Positions 34,110 to 44,151 are shown, numbered from the stretch's first letter. The stretch: DNA of 64,000 nucleotides from Lachnospiraceae bacterium AF51-6-b8A (GCA_027682585.1 JAQCZH010000001.1:744001-808000), one strand, 5' to 3'. Numbers and translations: made by a program. The notes: a model not told the origin generated them from the letters alone.

Positions 34110-34550
34110 TTATTTCGCCTCTGCATGAGAGACCTTCTTGCGGATCGCATCTGCCGCCATGTCTCTGGCGGTCTCAGACAGGCTTCTTTCCTCTCTCTCC
34201 TGCTTTTCTCTCTTGTCAGACCTGGCCGTAGTAAAGCGATCAACAAAATCAGGAACCATGTCCAGGATGCGGTCCATACCGCTATGGGTTGATATATTGA
34301 TCAGGCGGGTAATTCCATTGTGAATGACGATCACTGAATTGGGAGAGACACGCCCGCCCATGCAGCCGGCCTGGTTGTCCTTAGCTCCCATAGTGCCGGC
34401 TCCCATTCCAAAGGAGACAGACACCAGCGGAATGATAATCGTGTCATCGATGTGGATGGGTTCTCCCACAACTGTCTTGGAAGAAACGAACTGATCCAGG
34501 CCATTGATCATGCTGGCCACTGAGGATTTGATGCCTTCATTAGCTGCCAT
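34110..34550 (-). CDS. ytfJ: GerW/YtfJ family sporulation protein
   Basis: Spore-associated protein of the GerW family; in Bacillus it is needed for germination with some nutrients. The 146-residue protein has the signature run VVGEPIHIDDTIIIPLVSVSFGMGAG (residues about 27-52), then GGRVSPNSVIVIHNG. A charged C-terminal tail follows. It lies 11 bases after a DUF2953 gene, a pairing seen in spore-forming Clostridia. Presence suggests the organism has, or once had, sporulation genes. Confidence 0.9.
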   Translation of the reverse strand: MAANEGIKSSVASMINGLDQFVSSKTVVGEPIHIDDTIIIPLVSVSFGMGAGTMGAKDNQAGCMGGRVSPNSVIVIHNGITRLINISTHSGMDRILDMVPDFVDRFTTARSDKREKQEREERSLSETARDMAADAIRKKVSHAEAK

Positions 34551-34561
34551 TACTATCTCCT

Positions 34562-35542
34562 TTACTTACCTATGATTTCTTTGATTCTATGATACGACTT
34601 GCGGCAATCCTGATTCAACCAGATTCGCACGGCGGCCCAGAGAAAACTGCGCAGAGCCAAGCGCATTCGCAGACAAAATTTACTGGAAATATATATATCC
34701 TCACTGGTAAAATCCGGCTGAACCGACACCCCCTTCTGATAGACCAGCGGCAGAAGACTGAGCAGGCCAGCGGCATATGCCGTATTCTGCGGATCATCCA
34801 GGCTAAAGCACATCTTATCTCTCAGGCGAAGATGAAAACTGCGAAGCAGCTTCTTCAATCGCTTCCAGAGAAATTTCAGGCTCTTCTTGCTCTCTTTCTG
34901 CCTGAAGAGAATAAGCACACTCTGCATTTTCTCTGTCCAAGCGACTTCCTTCTCTGCTTCCATCCCTGGTACCGATATCTTTTCTCTCACGCCGTCCCTT
35001 TTTGGTCGTTTTTTTATCTTTTTCCCGCGCTTTCGGCAAAGTTCTGTGTGTGTCGCCTCCTGCCCCGGCTGACCGCCTCTCTCCTTCTGTTCCTGCTTCT
35101 GAGGAATTCCTGCATTTTCTTTGCTCTGCTTTGGCTTACCTCCCGCCTTCTTCAGCTGTATATCTCCCAGCCCCTCCATTTTCTGTCTCTGTTGAACTGT
35201 CTGTCCTGTGACCTTATCTGCGAAAATCCTATCCTGATTTTTTCGGTCTGAAGAGGTCCTTCTGACCGCTTTCGGCCCTCGGTAAACAGTAACCAGCCCC
35301 CAGAGAAAACTGACTCGGATTTTCGTCTCTTCTTTTCTCTCCAGAACCAAATCCAGACCCCAGAAATAGAGAAATCCCCTGACTGACAAGTACAGCTCCA
35401 GGGTCTTATCCCTGCTGTCCTCCTCGCCACTCGCCTGAATATGCATGGGAAAGATGATCAGATAGAACAGACAGACCAGAAGAAAAAGAAGAAGCGACAG
35501 GAGGATGATTCCTATCCATTTAAGGATGAGAAGTAATATCAT
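34562..35542 (-). CDS. DUF2953 domain-containing membrane protein
   Basis: Unknown function, linked to sporulation by its neighbour. The 326 residues start with one long membrane helix (about 2-33), followed by a DUF2953 N-terminal portion (ELYLSVRGFLYFWGLDL). Next comes a highly charged Lys/Gln/Glu-rich linker (about 100-215), then a conserved C-terminal part with FSLDDPQNTAYAAGLLSLLP. The start overlaps the previous gene by four bases (ATGA). Confidence 0.8.
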   Translation of the reverse strand: MILLLILKWIGIILLSLLLFLLVCLFYLIIFPMHIQASGEEDSRDKTLELYLSVRGFLYFWGLDLVLERKEETKIRVSFLWGLVTVYRGPKAVRRTSSDRKNQDRIFADKVTGQTVQQRQKMEGLGDIQLKKAGGKPKQSKENAGIPQKQEQKERGGQPGQEATHTELCRKRGKKIKKRPKRDGVREKISVPGMEAEKEVAWTEKMQSVLILFRQKESKKSLKFLWKRLKKLLRSFHLRLRDKMCFSLDDPQNTAYAAGLLSLLPLVYQKGVSVQPDFTSEDIYISSKFCLRMRLALRSFLWAAVRIWLNQDCRKSYHRIKEIIGK

Positions 35543-35853
35543 GGTCTCTCCTCCTCAAACAGTCTCGTCAGATCCCCCTCATATCCCATGGACCGACTCT
35601 CTTTGACCATGCGAAGAATCAGAAGCCTGGCCCGGATGAAATTACTGGCCAAGCCGAGAATACGACGGTCATCCAACTGTCCCCGGTTCCATTCCAGCCC
35701 GCTGTATATCTCCAGCTGATTCATTGTTGCGGGGCAGTCCAGCAAGACACAGTAATGGGGTTTCAGCTTGTGATGTTTCAATCTCTGCAGACCTGCGATC
35801 CGTTTCATCCCGCTCAGGTCGGGACTGCAGTATATCTCTTTTAAACTACGCAT
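35539..35853 (-). CDS. Small conserved-looking protein of unknown function
   Basis: I do not recognise the family. From the ATG at 35853 (with GGAAGGGG just before it) the product is 104 residues; a GTG start at 35961 would add 36 basic residues without a binding site. It is soluble, with a basic first half (RLKHHKLKPHYCVLLDC) and a helical second half (ILGLASNFIRARLLILRMVKE). It is coupled to the DUF2953 gene by a four-base overlap and follows the PBP gene by 143 bases, so it belongs to the same transcription unit. Confidence 0.6.
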   Translation of the reverse strand: MRSLKEIYCSPDLSGMKRIAGLQRLKHHKLKPHYCVLLDCPATMNQLEIYSGLEWNRGQLDDRRILGLASNFIRARLLILRMVKESRSMGYEGDLTRLFEEERP

Positions 35854-35996
35854 TTTCCCCTTCCTTCTTCCGCTGGGAATCTTCCCTTTTGTCCGAGATT
35901 TTCCGCGCTCAAAAAGTTCTGCCCCGGGCAAAGCTTCATTATGTCTCCACTTCTTCCTCACTCCGGCTGTCTGCCCGGCTCATTCAAACGAAAACA

Positions 35997-37634
35997 TCAC
36001 TGAAAACAGGATTTGAACAGCTTTCCCGCCGCGGATGTCGCAGAAGTAGACGTTCCCCCGACTCCCTCAAGAATGACGGCGACAGCTACCTTCTTCTGAT
36101 CCTTCTCTGCGAATCCAACGAACCAGGAGTGAGAGTCCCTGTCACTATTATACTCTGCTGTACCTGTCTTTCCATAGACAGTATAGCTCTTGCTGTTGAT
36201 TGACTTCGCCGTGCCATTGGTCACAACATACCGCATATAGCCCCTCAGCTGCTCTGCCTCAGCGGAAGTCATGGGCTGGCCTGCCTGATTGACTCCAGCT
36301 GAATAGACTGGCAGTCCATCCTCGGAGCTTACCTTGTCCTTGATATGAGCCCGCATCAGTTTTCCATCATTGGCGACCGCAGAAGCCAGCATGGCCATAT
36401 GAAGAGGAGTCACCAGTGTATTTCCCTGGCCGATCGCTGTCTGCATGATTGCTGCGGATCCATCGTTTTTCGCCAGCTGAAACTTACTGGTCGCGCTGTT
36501 GTTCAGGTCTGTCGGCAGATTCATGTCAAAAAGCATATTCCCTGCTGTCTGCTTCCACTGCTCATAATTCAAGGAGAGTCCAATGTTGGAAAAGGCTGTG
36601 TTACAGGAGTTTCCGAACGCTTGCGTCAGGTTTTCCCGACCGTGTTTCTCATTGTCGAAGCAATGAATGGTGTACCCGTCCTTGCTGAATGATCCCTTGC
36701 AGTCGTAAGAGAAATTCTCGTCGGATCCCTTGTTCTGTCTAAGGTAAGCCAGGCTGGTCACAATCTTGAAGGTAGATCCCGGGGGATAGAGTCCCTGGTT
36801 CGCCCGATTGACCAGGGCTGCCTGATCCTTGTCGGCAGACAGTTTATCCCAGTTCTTCTCTACCTTGTTTGGATCGAAATCAGGCTTGGAAACCATAGCC
36901 AGAATCTTTCCCGTTTCGGGATCCAATACGACTGCAGCGCCCCTGTGATCCCCGATTGCGTCGTAAGCCGCCTGCTGAATCCTGGAGTCAAGCGTCAGAG
37001 TGACATTATCCCCCTGATCTTTCTTGCCTGCCAGAAGATTCTGTATCCGACGAATAGGGGAAACATGCGACTTGAGCAGGGTCTCATTCTCCTGCAGCTC
37101 AACTCCGCTCTTGCCATTGCTGTTATAGCCGACCGCATGAGCATATACATCCGAAAAGGGGTAAGTCCGATTTCCATCTTTACTGCTGGCCAAGACCTTG
37201 CCGTCTGAAGAGAGGATATCGCCTCTTGTCACCCTGGCCTCCGCTACACTGAGGCGGGGATTATAGGCGTTATTTCTGTAATAATCTCCCTCCTGTACCA
37301 TGAAATGAATAAAATAAGCTCCGACTGCAATAAAAAGGGCGACGAAGACCGAGGAAATGACCGTGAACTCCGTGTTGTGAATTACAGGCGCATGCAGATT
37401 GCTTCTGCGCGCGCGGCGCCCAGATCGTATGATCTTCCTGACATCAGCTTCCTGTCCCGTTTTTTTTGCAGATGAATTTCTATGGTTCACTCCCTCTTCA
37501 CCCGCATGAACGGACATGTGATCTTTCGAACGCACGACATCTTCTGTCCCCTCTGAAGTTCCTCTCTGCCTTCTCAGAGGACGATTGATCCGGTGCAGTC
37601 CCGGCTTGTGCAACTGCTTTTTTTCGCTTGACAT
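35997..37634 (-). CDS. Class B penicillin-binding protein (transpeptidase)
   Basis: D,D-transpeptidase that cross-links peptidoglycan, probably with the FtsW/RodA glycosyltransferase encoded just upstream. It has 545 residues: a long basic cytoplasmic tail (1-90), one membrane helix (about 92-114), a short dimerisation region, and the transpeptidase domain with the SxxK motif Ser287-Lys290 (PPGSTFK), SxN at Ser343-Asn345 (GNSCN) and KTG at 489-491. No glycosyltransferase domain. The arrangement resembles the actinobacterial rodA-pbpA pair. The 90-residue N-terminal arm is longer than usual. Confidence 0.92.
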   Translation of the reverse strand: MSSEKKQLHKPGLHRINRPLRRQRGTSEGTEDVVRSKDHMSVHAGEEGVNHRNSSAKKTGQEADVRKIIRSGRRARRSNLHAPVIHNTEFTVISSVFVALFIAVGAYFIHFMVQEGDYYRNNAYNPRLSVAEARVTRGDILSSDGKVLASSKDGNRTYPFSDVYAHAVGYNSNGKSGVELQENETLLKSHVSPIRRIQNLLAGKKDQGDNVTLTLDSRIQQAAYDAIGDHRGAAVVLDPETGKILAMVSKPDFDPNKVEKNWDKLSADKDQAALVNRANQGLYPPGSTFKIVTSLAYLRQNKGSDENFSYDCKGSFSKDGYTIHCFDNEKHGRENLTQAFGNSCNTAFSNIGLSLNYEQWKQTAGNMLFDMNLPTDLNNSATSKFQLAKNDGSAAIMQTAIGQGNTLVTPLHMAMLASAVANDGKLMRAHIKDKVSSEDGLPVYSAGVNQAGQPMTSAEAEQLRGYMRYVVTNGTAKSINSKSYTVYGKTGTAEYNSDRDSHSWFVGFAEKDQKKVAVAVILEGVGGTSTSATSAAGKLFKSCFQ

Positions 37635-37644
37635 ATTCGCCTCC

Positions 37645-39000
37645 TTACAGACGCTCCCGATCGGACTGCCTGCAGTAGAGTCCCTGAATCACGGCAATCA
37701 TGAGTATCGTTGAGAGCAGAGAAGATCCCCCATAGCTGACCAGAGGCAGAGTAACACCGGTCGATGGAATGAACTTAATGACTCCTCCGATCATGAGAAC
37801 CACCTGAATGGCATAGGTGACCCCCAGACCACAGGCAACAATCTTGTAGAAAGGATCTCTCATGCGAAGAGAAATTCGCATGAAAGCCAGAAAATAAGCA
37901 ATGCACAAAAGCAGAAGACAGAGGGCATAGATTCCTCCGAACTCCTCGCAGATCGCAGCAAAGATAAAGTCCTTAGTCACAACCGGGATCCGATCCGGCA
38001 TGCCCTGTCCCAGCCCTGCCCCAAACCAACCGCCGGAAGCAATGGCAAAGAGGGACTGACTCATCTGAAAGCCGGAACCGTCGAAAGCTTTCACCGGGTT
38101 CTGCCAGGCTTCTACCCTCTGCTGCACGTGCGGGAAAAGCCGATATCCCACGAGGGCCGCCAGAGCGAATGCCCCCAGCCCAAGAATAAAGTAACCAGGT
38201 TTTCTCGTCGCCACATAAAGCATTGCCAGATAGCAGAGGAAGAAAATACTGGCGGAACCCAGATCCTTGGCCGCAACCAGAACCAGAATGTGGGCTGCTG
38301 CAACCAAAGATGTGATAAAGACAATCTTGAAATCAGGCCTGTGGATATGAATTCGAAAGGGATCTCTGTCCTCTAGAGGCAAAACATGCAGCATGCTGGC
38401 GACAAAGAATACGAAAAAAATCTTGACCAATTCCGAAGGCTGAATCGTAATCCCAGCAACACTGATCGAGAGATTTGCTCCAAAGGTTCGGTTTCCTAAC
38501 AAGGTCACCACGCTCAACATTCCAAGACCGATCACAGCGTAGAACCACTTGATTGTCTTGAAAAAGCGGAAGCGCTCAAAGAGAACCGGAATCATCGCAG
38601 AGAGGATTAGCGCCACCGCGCAAAACATGAGCTGTTTTTTGGCCAGAGAGAACTTCAGACGAACCAACATAAGAAAGCCTATCGTCAGGAACATGCACAT
38701 GTGATTGACCAGAGAGTAGGAGGCCCCCGAATAAATGTACTTGTATATAATCATGGCAGCTGTAATAATGCCAAACTGGGCCAGGCTGGCCGCCAGAATC
38801 TTAAAATCAAACTGCTGCGCATACAGGATGATCACGCCGTTGATCAATGTCAGATAGATCAATATGGTCTGACGGTTAAAGAGACGCCTGGCCTCCCGGC
38901 TCTGCGTGTCCATCAAGAGCGAACGAAAAGCCTCAATGGTATAGAGAACCATCATCAGTCCCAGTGAAAATCTTGAGATCGAAGCGACAATATATCCCAT
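37645..39000 (-). CDS. FtsW/RodA/SpoVE family peptidoglycan glycosyltransferase
   Basis: SEDS-family glycan polymerase in the membrane. It has 451 residues and about ten membrane helices. The family signature near the C-terminus is TGVTLPLVSYGGSSLLS; the catalytic-loop region includes WFGAGLGQGMPDRIPVVTKDFIFA, with the aspartate in the DFIFA segment. The ATG overlaps the stop codon of the U32 gene (TAATG). The downstream PBP gene begins ten bases later, so the two form a polymerase/transpeptidase pair. Whether it serves division, elongation or sporulation cannot be told. Confidence 0.92.
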   Translation of the reverse strand: MGYIVASISRFSLGLMMVLYTIEAFRSLLMDTQSREARRLFNRQTILIYLTLINGVIILYAQQFDFKILAASLAQFGIITAAMIIYKYIYSGASYSLVNHMCMFLTIGFLMLVRLKFSLAKKQLMFCAVALILSAMIPVLFERFRFFKTIKWFYAVIGLGMLSVVTLLGNRTFGANLSISVAGITIQPSELVKIFFVFFVASMLHVLPLEDRDPFRIHIHRPDFKIVFITSLVAAAHILVLVAAKDLGSASIFFLCYLAMLYVATRKPGYFILGLGAFALAALVGYRLFPHVQQRVEAWQNPVKAFDGSGFQMSQSLFAIASGGWFGAGLGQGMPDRIPVVTKDFIFAAICEEFGGIYALCLLLLCIAYFLAFMRISLRMRDPFYKIVACGLGVTYAIQVVLMIGGVIKFIPSTGVTLPLVSYGGSSLLSTILMIAVIQGLYCRQSDRERL

Positions 39001-41198
39001 TACTCCACTCCTCTGCGGTAATGCCCTCTTGTGTAGTTCTCATTCCAGATGACCCTGTCCCCTCTCGCAAAACGGCAGGCGCGTTCAATAATCTCTGCCA
39101 TCTGATCCGGGCTCTCTGTGCTGAAATCCAGACGGAATTCCTGAAATCCGAAAGAAGCCAGTTCCTGGATTTGATCCAGAAGCATTGTAGGCAAATGATT
39201 ATAGATTAGATTGTAACAGGAGTCACAGCGGTTTAAAACCCGCATACGGGCGCCCTTACGATCCTCCAGCGCCAGACGATGGGCGCAGTGATCGCAGCCC
39301 ATTGTGTCTTTGACCAGGCAGTTTGTCGTGATCATCAGCGGCAAATGCCCGTAGACGCAGATCATGCTCCCCTCATTGTCCCGATGCATCAGTTCGGCTC
39401 GATTCAACTCCACCGGGGCTGTCAAATGATGACAGCCCCAGGATCTGACCTGAGCAACAGCCCGGTTATTCATCGTATAGAGACGATAATCAAAAATAAT
39501 CTTTCCCGCATCTATTCCCCTCTCGTGCAGATATCCCATGGCATCGAAAGATGAAACCATAAACCCGTCGATCCAGGCAGCCGCATGACTGGACAAAATT
39601 TGTTCCAGCCAGGATTCACTGTGCCGACGGAAGATCTGCGGCAGGGAAAGATAAAACTTCTGCTTGCTTTTTCTGATCTGAAGGAACATCCTGTCGCATT
39701 GCTCCAAAGACATCCCAAGAAGAATCTCCGCCGGACAGTAGACAGCAGAAATTTTGGAATTCCCGATCAAATACGCAAGCTGCTCTCGATCCATAACAGA
39801 TGCGGAGAGGTCTGTCTTTCCGGATATGCCTGACCTCTTGCGCTCAGGCACAGATGTAAAGGGCCTGGCTGCTCTTTGCAGCTGTTCCCTCGTGAAATAC
39901 TCTCCCATGTGCTCAGCAATCAGTCGATCTTCCAGCTCTCTTTGCATTTTTCGTCGCAATTTCTTCAGAACAGAAACGGGAACGAAGGGCTTGCCAATCA
40001 CCTTTACAGAAAAATCACCAGGCAAAAAGGAGCTGTTGCCAAGCTGAAGGAATTTGTCTGCGACAGATTCTTCTTCAGCAATCTGCCTGCTCGCCGTCGC
40101 AAGTTCCTCTCCGATAAGTCTGCAGGAGGCTGCGTGACCCCGGACATTGACCTCCAGATACACAGGCTTTTTCTCCTCTAATATCAGCTCACCGTCCAGG
40201 AAATATTTCTCCTCCTCTTCTCCTTTGACCTGGCAGATCCTATGCTGGTGTGATGGCTCTGTATAGGTGATCATATCGGCGGAATTGTTCTGATGCAGCC
40301 AGATATCCGTAAAACCTTTGCGGTTGCCCAGATCCAGGAGCCGCTCAATCGTCTTGGAGTCAACGCGATAGTTCTCTCTCCCCCTCTCCAGATACTGATC
40401 GACCATAGCCCGATAAACGCGAACAACACCCAGGGCGTAGGACATCTGCTTCATGCGTCCCTCAATCTTCAGAGAATAGACCCCGGCAGCATCCAGGGCT
40501 GGAATATCCTCAAGACCGCAGAGATCCTTCATGGAAAGAACATAGGGTCCGGCGGCAGACAGCTTTCTGCCGTCATCTCCGATTACAGTATAGGGCAGAC
40601 GGCAGGGCTGGGCGCAGCGGCCACGATTTCCGCTGCGGCCGCCAAACATAGAAGACATATAACACTGGCCCGAATAGCAGACACACAGAGCCCCGTGGAC
40701 GAAAGCTTCCAGATCCGCCTGACAGGACTTATGAATCCTGGCCATCTCCGCAATTGAGACCTCACGGCTGACGACAATACGCTCAAATCCCTGTTCCTGC
40801 AGAAACCTCGCCCCATAGACATTGGCTACTGTCATCTGTGTTGAGGCATGCAGTTTTAGTCCGGGGAAAGAATCTTTCAGAAGGCGAAAGACGCCAAAAT
40901 CCTGAACTAAAACCCCATCTACGCCAGCCTCATAGTAAGCTCTGGCATAATCATAAAGACTGCGCTCTATCTCCGTATTCTTAAGAAGTGTATTGATGGT
41001 CAGATAGGATTTCACTCCGTGCAGATGCCCATAACGGATGATATCCGCTCCTTCTTTCGCATTGAAATTAGCCGCATAAGCCCTGGCCCCGAAGAGATCC
41101 CCCCCGAAATAAATGGCGTCTGCACCGGCATTGATCACCGCCCTGGCGATCTCAGGATTTCCTGCCGGTGAGAGCAGCTCCAATCCTTTTTCACTCAT
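39000..41198 (-). CDS. U32 family peptidase-like protein (YrrO/RlhA group)
   Basis: U32 proteins include collagenase-like peptidases and RNA hydroxylation factors (RlhA, TrhP). I start at 41198 ([14 protein letters not shown]), overlapping the zapA end by eight bases. About 732 residues. The signature is ELLSPAGNPEIARAVINAGADAIYFG; the motif around EAFVHGALCVCYSGQCYMSS, with its clustered cysteines, and GGRSGNRGRCAQPCRLPY match the Fe-S-binding U32/DUF3656 proteins. More cysteines occur near MGCDHCAHR and NRCDSCYN. An rRNA-modifying role is more likely than proteolysis, by analogy with RlhA. Confidence 0.88.
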   Translation of the reverse strand: MSEKGLELLSPAGNPEIARAVINAGADAIYFGGDLFGARAYAANFNAKEGADIIRYGHLHGVKSYLTINTLLKNTEIERSLYDYARAYYEAGVDGVLVQDFGVFRLLKDSFPGLKLHASTQMTVANVYGARFLQEQGFERIVVSREVSIAEMARIHKSCQADLEAFVHGALCVCYSGQCYMSSMFGGRSGNRGRCAQPCRLPYTVIGDDGRKLSAAGPYVLSMKDLCGLEDIPALDAAGVYSLKIEGRMKQMSYALGVVRVYRAMVDQYLERGRENYRVDSKTIERLLDLGNRKGFTDIWLHQNNSADMITYTEPSHQHRICQVKGEEEEKYFLDGELILEEKKPVYLEVNVRGHAASCRLIGEELATASRQIAEEESVADKFLQLGNSSFLPGDFSVKVIGKPFVPVSVLKKLRRKMQRELEDRLIAEHMGEYFTREQLQRAARPFTSVPERKRSGISGKTDLSASVMDREQLAYLIGNSKISAVYCPAEILLGMSLEQCDRMFLQIRKSKQKFYLSLPQIFRRHSESWLEQILSSHAAAWIDGFMVSSFDAMGYLHERGIDAGKIIFDYRLYTMNNRAVAQVRSWGCHHLTAPVELNRAELMHRDNEGSMICVYGHLPLMITTNCLVKDTMGCDHCAHRLALEDRKGARMRVLNRCDSCYNLIYNHLPTMLLDQIQELASFGFQEFRLDFSTESPDQMAEIIERACRFARGDRVIWNENYTRGHYRRGVE

Positions 41199-41856
41199 TG
41201 TTTTTCCGCACTTCTGCCTCGCCGTCCGGCATGCCTGCATTCGCATTTATGGTCAGATCATCGAAAGACATCTGTATGGCGTCCAGGCTCCGGTCTTGGT
41301 CAAGTTCCTGCCGTCCGGCAGCCTTTGTCCGGTCGCCGCTGACAGCGGTCTGATCCCTTTTTTTGTCCTCCTGTTTCTTGTCTGAAGCACTCTTATTCGC
41401 GCCTGCGCTTTTCCCCTTATTCCCGGCCTTCTTGTCAGCTCTTTTGGCACCTGCAGTTTGTCTGGTGAGATAATCCGTCTGCTCCTGAATTGTCCTGGCT
41501 GCAGCGGCAAGTTCCTGATTTTTTTTTGCCAATTGACTCTCCTGCTCATCGAACTGAACCCGAAGCGAGGCCAGCTGATGTTTGAGTTCATAGAGTTCCT
41601 TCTCTTTGGACAGAGCTTCATCCTCCAACTGGATGATCCGGTCCTGCGCCTTGAAGTAATCGTCGGCGATATTGATCTGCGTCAGGACATGGCGCTCATC
41701 TCCGGAAAGCTTGCGCCAGGAATCCATCTCCTTCATTTGATCTAGCAGGTTATTAATATAGACTCCCACCTTCTGCAGATATTCCTGAGACTCATATCCG
41801 CCCAGTTGATAGATTCTCCCGTCAATCAGTACTTCCTGTACATTCTTATCAGACAT
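41191..41856 (-). CDS. zapA: Cell division protein ZapA with extended C-terminal tail
   Basis: FtsZ-ring stabilising protein. The start at 41856 ([17 protein letters not shown]) has GGAGG six bases upstream and overlaps the end of ruvB. Residues 1-75 match ZapA ([30 protein letters not shown]). A coiled coil follows (about 75-135), then a Lys/Ala/Ser/Gln-rich low-complexity region. The total of 221 residues is more than twice the about 85 of B. subtilis ZapA. The tail ends in a short [12 protein letters not shown] conserved piece. Confidence 0.85.
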   Translation of the reverse strand: MSDKNVQEVLIDGRIYQLGGYESQEYLQKVGVYINNLLDQMKEMDSWRKLSGDERHVLTQINIADDYFKAQDRIIQLEDEALSKEKELYELKHQLASLRVQFDEQESQLAKKNQELAAAARTIQEQTDYLTRQTAGAKRADKKAGNKGKSAGANKSASDKKQEDKKRDQTAVSGDRTKAAGRQELDQDRSLDAIQMSFDDLTINANAGMPDGEAEVRKNNE

Positions 41857-42862
41857 TTGATTCCTCCATTTCCTTCTTCCGGCCGAAATGATCATAGGCC
41901 TGGGCTGTTGCCACTCTTCCCTTGGGAGTGCGATTGATCAAACCGTTCTTCACCAGATATGGCTCATAGACCTCCTCGATGGTTCCCGCGTCCTCCCCAA
42001 TGGCCGCCGAAAGAGTGTCAAGGCCAACCGGTCCCCCATCAAACTTTTCGATGATCGTCATGAGAATCAGGCGATCATTGGTATCGAGTCCCATCTTATC
42101 GACTTCCAGCAGATCCAGCGCTTTTCTGGCCACCTCTCTCGTGATTTCTCCCTCGAACTCGACCTCCGCGTAATCACGAACACGCTTTAAGAGGCGATTG
42201 GCCAGACGCGGCGTTCCCCTGGATCGCCTGGCCATCTCATAAGCCCCTTCCTCGTCAATTGCAATGCCGAGTCTGACCGCTGAATGCCTGATAATGACAG
42301 CCAGCTCCTGAGGAGTATAGAACTCCAGATGATGAATGATACCAAAGCGGTCTCTCAGCGGGGCAGACAGAAGGCCGGCCCTGGTGGTCGCCCCCACAAG
42401 AGTGAAGTGGGGAAGATCCAGGCGGATAGACCTGGCTGACTGTCCCTTGCCGATCATAATATCAATCGCATAATCTTCCATTGCCGGGTAGAGGACTTCC
42501 TCCACCTGTCGGTTAAGACGATGGATCTCGTCGACAAAGAGCAGATCCCCCTCTCCAAGCCCGGACAGGATCGCTGCCATCTCTCCGGGCTTAGCAATCG
42601 CCGGCCCTGATGTGATCTTGACGTTTACCTCCATCTCGTTGGATATAATTCCTGCCAGGGTGGTCTTTCCCAGGCCAGGGGGGCCATAGAGCAAAACATG
42701 ATCCAGAGACTCTCCTCGATTTTTGGCGGCCTCAATGTAAATAGCCAGGGACTGTTTGGCCTTCTCCTGGCCAATATACTCCGATAATTTCCTGGGACGG
42801 AGGGAGAACTCCTGCGCCTGATCCTCCTCTTGGATTTCTGTGCTGATAATACGTCTTTCCAT
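41849..42862 (-). CDS. ruvB: Holliday junction branch migration helicase RuvB
   Basis: AAA+ motor of the RuvAB branch-migration complex. I start at the ATG at 42862 ([14 protein letters not shown]), where known RuvB proteins begin; the longer TTG-started frame adds 20 residues. About 337 residues: Walker [16 protein letters not shown], Walker [17 protein letters not shown], sensor 1 LVGATTRAG, and the C-terminal winged helix with [16 protein letters not shown]. It follows ruvA by 72 bases. RecU at 14333-14863 is the likely resolvase partner. Confidence 0.97.
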   Translation of the reverse strand: MERRIISTEIQEEDQAQEFSLRPRKLSEYIGQEKAKQSLAIYIEAAKNRGESLDHVLLYGPPGLGKTTLAGIISNEMEVNVKITSGPAIAKPGEMAAILSGLGEGDLLFVDEIHRLNRQVEEVLYPAMEDYAIDIMIGKGQSARSIRLDLPHFTLVGATTRAGLLSAPLRDRFGIIHHLEFYTPQELAVIIRHSAVRLGIAIDEEGAYEMARRSRGTPRLANRLLKRVRDYAEVEFEGEITREVARKALDLLEVDKMGLDTNDRLILMTIIEKFDGGPVGLDTLSAAIGEDAGTIEEVYEPYLVKNGLINRTPKGRVATAQAYDHFGRKKEMEESNV

Positions 42863-42934
42863 ATCCTGGAATCTCTCTTTGTCTGACTGCAATTCCGACA
42901 GCTTTACTGCCGGACACCTCAAGTATCATTCGTG

Positions 42935-43534
42935 CTAGACGAGTTCTTTTAGACCAGCCCGGATTACCTCCTCGACACTCATAGAGGAGGTATCCAGATC
43001 ACTGACAGCCCGCAGAGCCTCGGCGGAGCTGTATCCCAGAGCATTCAGCGCCAGGATGGCCTCTCCTCTGACATCATCAGCAGAGAAATCACCAGTCCGC
43101 GAACTCAGCTGATTCTCCAGTGTCTGAGTAAAATCGATCTTGTCCTTAAGATCCACAATAACTCTCTGTGCCGTTTTTTTCCCAATGCCGGGCGCCTTGG
43201 CAATGGTCTTATCATCCCCCGCCGCAATGGCAAAGCGAAGCTGATCCACGGAGAGAACACCCAGAATCGAAAGAGCCCCTTTGGGACCGATTCCGCCTAC
43301 TCCGATCAGAAGTTTGAAAAGATCCAAGTCTTCTCTCTTGAGAAATCCAAAGAGAGAATACCCATCATCTCTCACCCGCAGATAGGTATAAACACGAAGC
43401 TGCATTTGCTTTCGCAGCTCGGAAAGGCTGGACTGAGGAAGACCGATCTCGTAGCCGATCCCATCATGATCCAGTACAATTCCCTCTGGATTGATCTCTT
43501 CCACTCTCCCTTGAATATATGAAAACATCGTCAT
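42935..43534 (-). CDS. ruvA: Holliday junction branch migration protein RuvA
   Basis: DNA-binding tetramer that loads RuvB on Holliday junctions. The 199-residue protein has the N-terminal OB fold (MFSYIQGRVEEINPEGIVLD), two helix-hairpin-helix motifs (LIGVGGIGPKGALSIL and KAPGIGKKTAQRVIVDLKDK) and the small C-terminal domain that contacts RuvB. The start overlaps the end of the Gx transporter gene by four bases. Confidence 0.97.
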   Translation of the reverse strand: MTMFSYIQGRVEEINPEGIVLDHDGIGYEIGLPQSSLSELRKQMQLRVYTYLRVRDDGYSLFGFLKREDLDLFKLLIGVGGIGPKGALSILGVLSVDQLRFAIAAGDDKTIAKAPGIGKKTAQRVIVDLKDKIDFTQTLENQLSSRTGDFSADDVRGEAILALNALGYSSAEALRAVSDLDTSSMSVEEVIRAGLKELV

Positions 43535-44046
43535 ACCTCTGCTGTCTGTGACAGCGCCGCAATATGTTTGATACGATCATGAATCAGAGCGGCTATCATT
43601 CCGATCAGAATACCTGTCAGGCAGCCCACAATCATGAGCACCGGCAGATAAAAGAGTACATTATAGTTATTGACCAGCAAAACTGCCATAAAGATCTGGC
43701 CTACATTATGCATAAAACCTCCCACAACCGAAACACCGATCATGTGCAGCTTCAGGAAGCGGCGGACCAGGTACATACAGAAAAAACTGAGCAGTCCGCC
43801 CGCAAGAGAATAGGCGATGGAGAAAGCATTGCCGAACAGGAAGCCGGACAGGATGATCCGCAGAAATGAAATCAGAAGCGCCATAGGCGCTCCATAGAGA
43901 TAGAGAACCAGAACCACAACTGTGTTGGTCAGTCCCAGTTTCATGCCCGGCACTCCAAAGTAAAAGGGAATCAGCGATTCCACATAAGCAAAAACCAGCG
44001 CCAGGGCAAGAAGGACCCCCATGACCGGTACTTTCTTTCCACTCAT
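43531..44046 (-). CDS. Gx transporter family protein (Hpre_diP_synt_I)
   Basis: Integral membrane protein of about 171 residues with five or six helices, resembling ECF-type substrate-binding components; older names call it heptaprenyl diphosphate synthase component I. The start at 44046 (MSGKKVPVMG) has GGGAGG before it. The signature FYFGVPGMKLGLTNTVVVLVLYLYG is present. The preceding gene is a NusG domain II protein; the two are a conserved pair in anaerobic Firmicutes, often near apbE or Rnf genes, and apbE is 2.9 kb away here. Substrate unknown. Confidence 0.87.
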   Translation of the reverse strand: MSGKKVPVMGVLLALALVFAYVESLIPFYFGVPGMKLGLTNTVVVLVLYLYGAPMALLISFLRIILSGFLFGNAFSIAYSLAGGLLSFFCMYLVRRFLKLHMIGVSVVGGFMHNVGQIFMAVLLVNNYNVLFYLPVLMIVGCLTGILIGMIAALIHDRIKHIAALSQTAEV

Positions 44047-44151
44047 GAGGCCTCCCTTCTCTGCCAGACAGCAGAATTTCAAAAACCATGCGACTTCAGG
44101 CTTCTTTCCCCAACAGAGGAATCCCCAAACATCGCGTTCCCATCGGATTCT

